Assembly (NCBI GenBank): GCA_020721965.1
Contig: DYLS01000027.1
Span: 3,932-46,771 of the forward strand
Source of the DNA: Blastopirellula marina
Lineage (GTDB): Bacteria > Planctomycetota > Planctomycetia > Pirellulales > Thermoguttaceae
Reading direction: 5' to 3'
Length of the DNA: 42,840 bases
Below, in pieces: positions 41,775-42,840 of this stretch. The notes under the pieces are model-generated. The model was not told where the DNA came from, searched no databases, and was given only the letters and a program-made list of their open reading frames with translations. Numbering within the stretch: the first letter of the stretch is position 1; every line of letters starts with the position of its first letter. A program made the position numbers and the translations under genes.

Positions 41775-42644
41775 ATGCAACGACGATTGAAACTTGGCGT
41801 TTTATTTTCGCGTGTGCGCGTGGAGGAGAAATGGATCTTCGGCGCGATGGAAAAGCGCGGCATTGACTATGACCGACTCGATGACCGCGCCATCCATTTT
41901 GATTTGGATAAACCCGAACAATGGAAACAATATGACGCGGTGCTGGAACGCAGCATCAGTTACAACAGCGGGTTGTATGCGCTGCGATTGCTGAACGCGT
42001 TCGGTGTGCCGACGGTGAACACGGCCTCCGTTGCTGAGATCTGCGGCGACAAGTTAATGACCAGCGCCGTGCTTGCGCGCGACGGAGTCCCGCAACCGCA
42101 TAACATGACGGCGTTCACACCCGAAGCCGCGCTCGAAGCGATCGAGGCGTTTGGCTATCCTGTGGTGCTCAAGCCTGTGGTTGGGTCATGGGGACGGCTG
42201 CTGGCGAAGGTCAATGACCGCGACGCGGCGGAGGCAGTACTTGAACATAAAGCCACGCTTGGGTCAGCGCAACATTCTGTTTTCTATATTCAAGAATTTA
42301 TAGAGAAACCAGGGCGTGATATTCGCGTGGTGGTTATCGGCGAGCGCGTGTTGACGGCCATGTATCGCAAGTCCGAGCATTGGATCACGAACACGGCGCG
42401 CGGCGGCGAAGGTGAGTTATGTCCCCTCACGCCTGAGATCGAAGAATTATCTTTACGCGCGGCGAAGTCTGTGGGCGGTGGCGTGCTGGCGATTGACCTG
42501 GTCGAACATCCTGGGCGTGGGTTGATCGTCAATGAGATCAATCACACGATGGAGTTCCATACCATGCAGCCGTTGAGCGGGATCGATATCGCGGGCGAGA
42601 TTGTGGAGTATGTGGTGAAAGTGGCGAAGAGCGGTGAGAAGTAA
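41775..42644 (+). CDS. lysX: LysW ligase, ATP-grasp (LysX / ArgX type, RimK superfamily)
   Basis: A 289-residue ATP-grasp ligase. It forms the bond between the C-terminal Glu of LysW and the amino group of alpha-aminoadipate (LysX) or glutamate (ArgX), using ATP. The ATP-grasp signatures are [47 protein letters not shown] and the metal-binding end [16 protein letters not shown] at 41764-41768 fits the ATG at 41775 (6 bp); the ATG at 41769 is too close, and a further upstream ATG at 41739 lies in the hairpin. Substrate specificity (aminoadipate or glutamate) is not decidable by eye; neighbours argG and argH make glutamate a serious possibility. Confidence 0.93.
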   Translation: MQRRLKLGVLFSRVRVEEKWIFGAMEKRGIDYDRLDDRAIHFDLDKPEQWKQYDAVLERSISYNSGLYALRLLNAFGVPTVNTASVAEICGDKLMTSAVLARDGVPQPHNMTAFTPEAALEAIEAFGYPVVLKPVVGSWGRLLAKVNDRDAAEAVLEHKATLGSAQHSVFYIQEFIEKPGRDIRVVVIGERVLTAMYRKSEHWITNTARGGEGELCPLTPEIEELSLRAAKSVGGGVLAIDLVEHPGRGLIVNEINHTMEFHTMQPLSGIDIAGEIVEYVVKVAKSGEK

Positions 42645-42722
42645 TCAGTGAACAGTAATCAGTAGATGAACTAGACGGCGCGTTGAGCAACTGATAACTG
42701 ATTACTGAAAACTGATTACTGG
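42641..42722. repeat. Hairpin of CAGTAATCAGT words overlapping the lysX stop
   Basis: The left arm GTAATCAGTGAACAGTAATC (from 42641, containing the lysX TAA) and the right arm ending TGAAAACTGATTACTGG (to 42722) are inverted copies made of repeated AATCAGT words, with an extra word in the right arm. It lies just before the AAGGAG site of the next gene. Such CAGTTATCAGTAATCAGT-type words are known as short tandem repeats in cyanobacterial genomes. Confidence 0.85.
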
Positions 42723-42728
42723 TTCTAA

Positions 42729-42840
<112 letters not shown>

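Overview
The window looks like a piece of a Chloroflexota genome, most likely class Anaerolineae. This is inferred from gene content and from the style of the GAF-sensor proteins; no ribosomal marker is present. Supporting traits are moderately high GC, a LysW carrier-protein pathway next to argG and argH, a type 2 (FMN) isopentenyl diphosphate isomerase beside a polyprenyl diphosphate synthase, and many very large GAF-domain proteins.

Layout. 1-7.6 kb holds housekeeping and accessory genes: a LOG-family protein and a MazG-like protein (minus strand), a probable ABC-permease remnant, a tRNA nucleotidyltransferase-like protein, a GDSL hydrolase, an unknown conserved-looking protein, a fold-type II PLP enzyme with a palindromic operator, and a CBS protein overlapping an amidase. 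7.7-12.65 kb is a plus-strand three-gene signalling operon (GAF histidine kinase, REC-GAF-kinase, OmpR-type regulator) with 4-8 bp overlaps. 12.65-35.17 kb is one co-oriented minus-strand block of twelve genes. In transcription order it encodes two single-domain REC proteins, six membrane GAF proteins without any kinase domain, an orphan ParA ATPase, one very large soluble hybrid kinase (GAF/PAS/HisKA/HATPase/REC/REC), a threonine-synthase-like PLP enzyme fused to a REC domain, and an EamA transporter. A tRNA-Gly(CCC) with its own terminator sits upstream. 35.4-37.8 kb holds isoprenoid genes (polyprenyl synthase, fni) divergent from acpP. 37.9-42.84 kb holds repeats, an ISL3-type transposase remnant, then argG, argH, lysW, lysX and the start of argC/lysY.

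The most interesting unit is the 22.5 kb minus-strand block. My reading is that six membrane sensors with no output domain, one soluble kinase, a ParA-type positioning ATPase and several REC acceptors form a single sensory assembly. A REC-regulated amino-acid-type PLP enzyme and an exporter would be its metabolic output. The domains and gene order are visible; the assembly and the output role are inference.

Second in interest is RNA-level and repeat structure around the arginine/lysine genes. A 34-codon Arg-rich open frame starts about 10 nt after a promoter -10 box and is followed by a strong terminator in front of argG, which suggests attenuation. Several hairpins with unrelated sequences, built from short repeated words, sit at stop codons (after LOG, argG, lysW and lysX). 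A related 51-bp palindrome is inserted in frame in argH. All functional statements come from reading motifs by eye; no database search was run.
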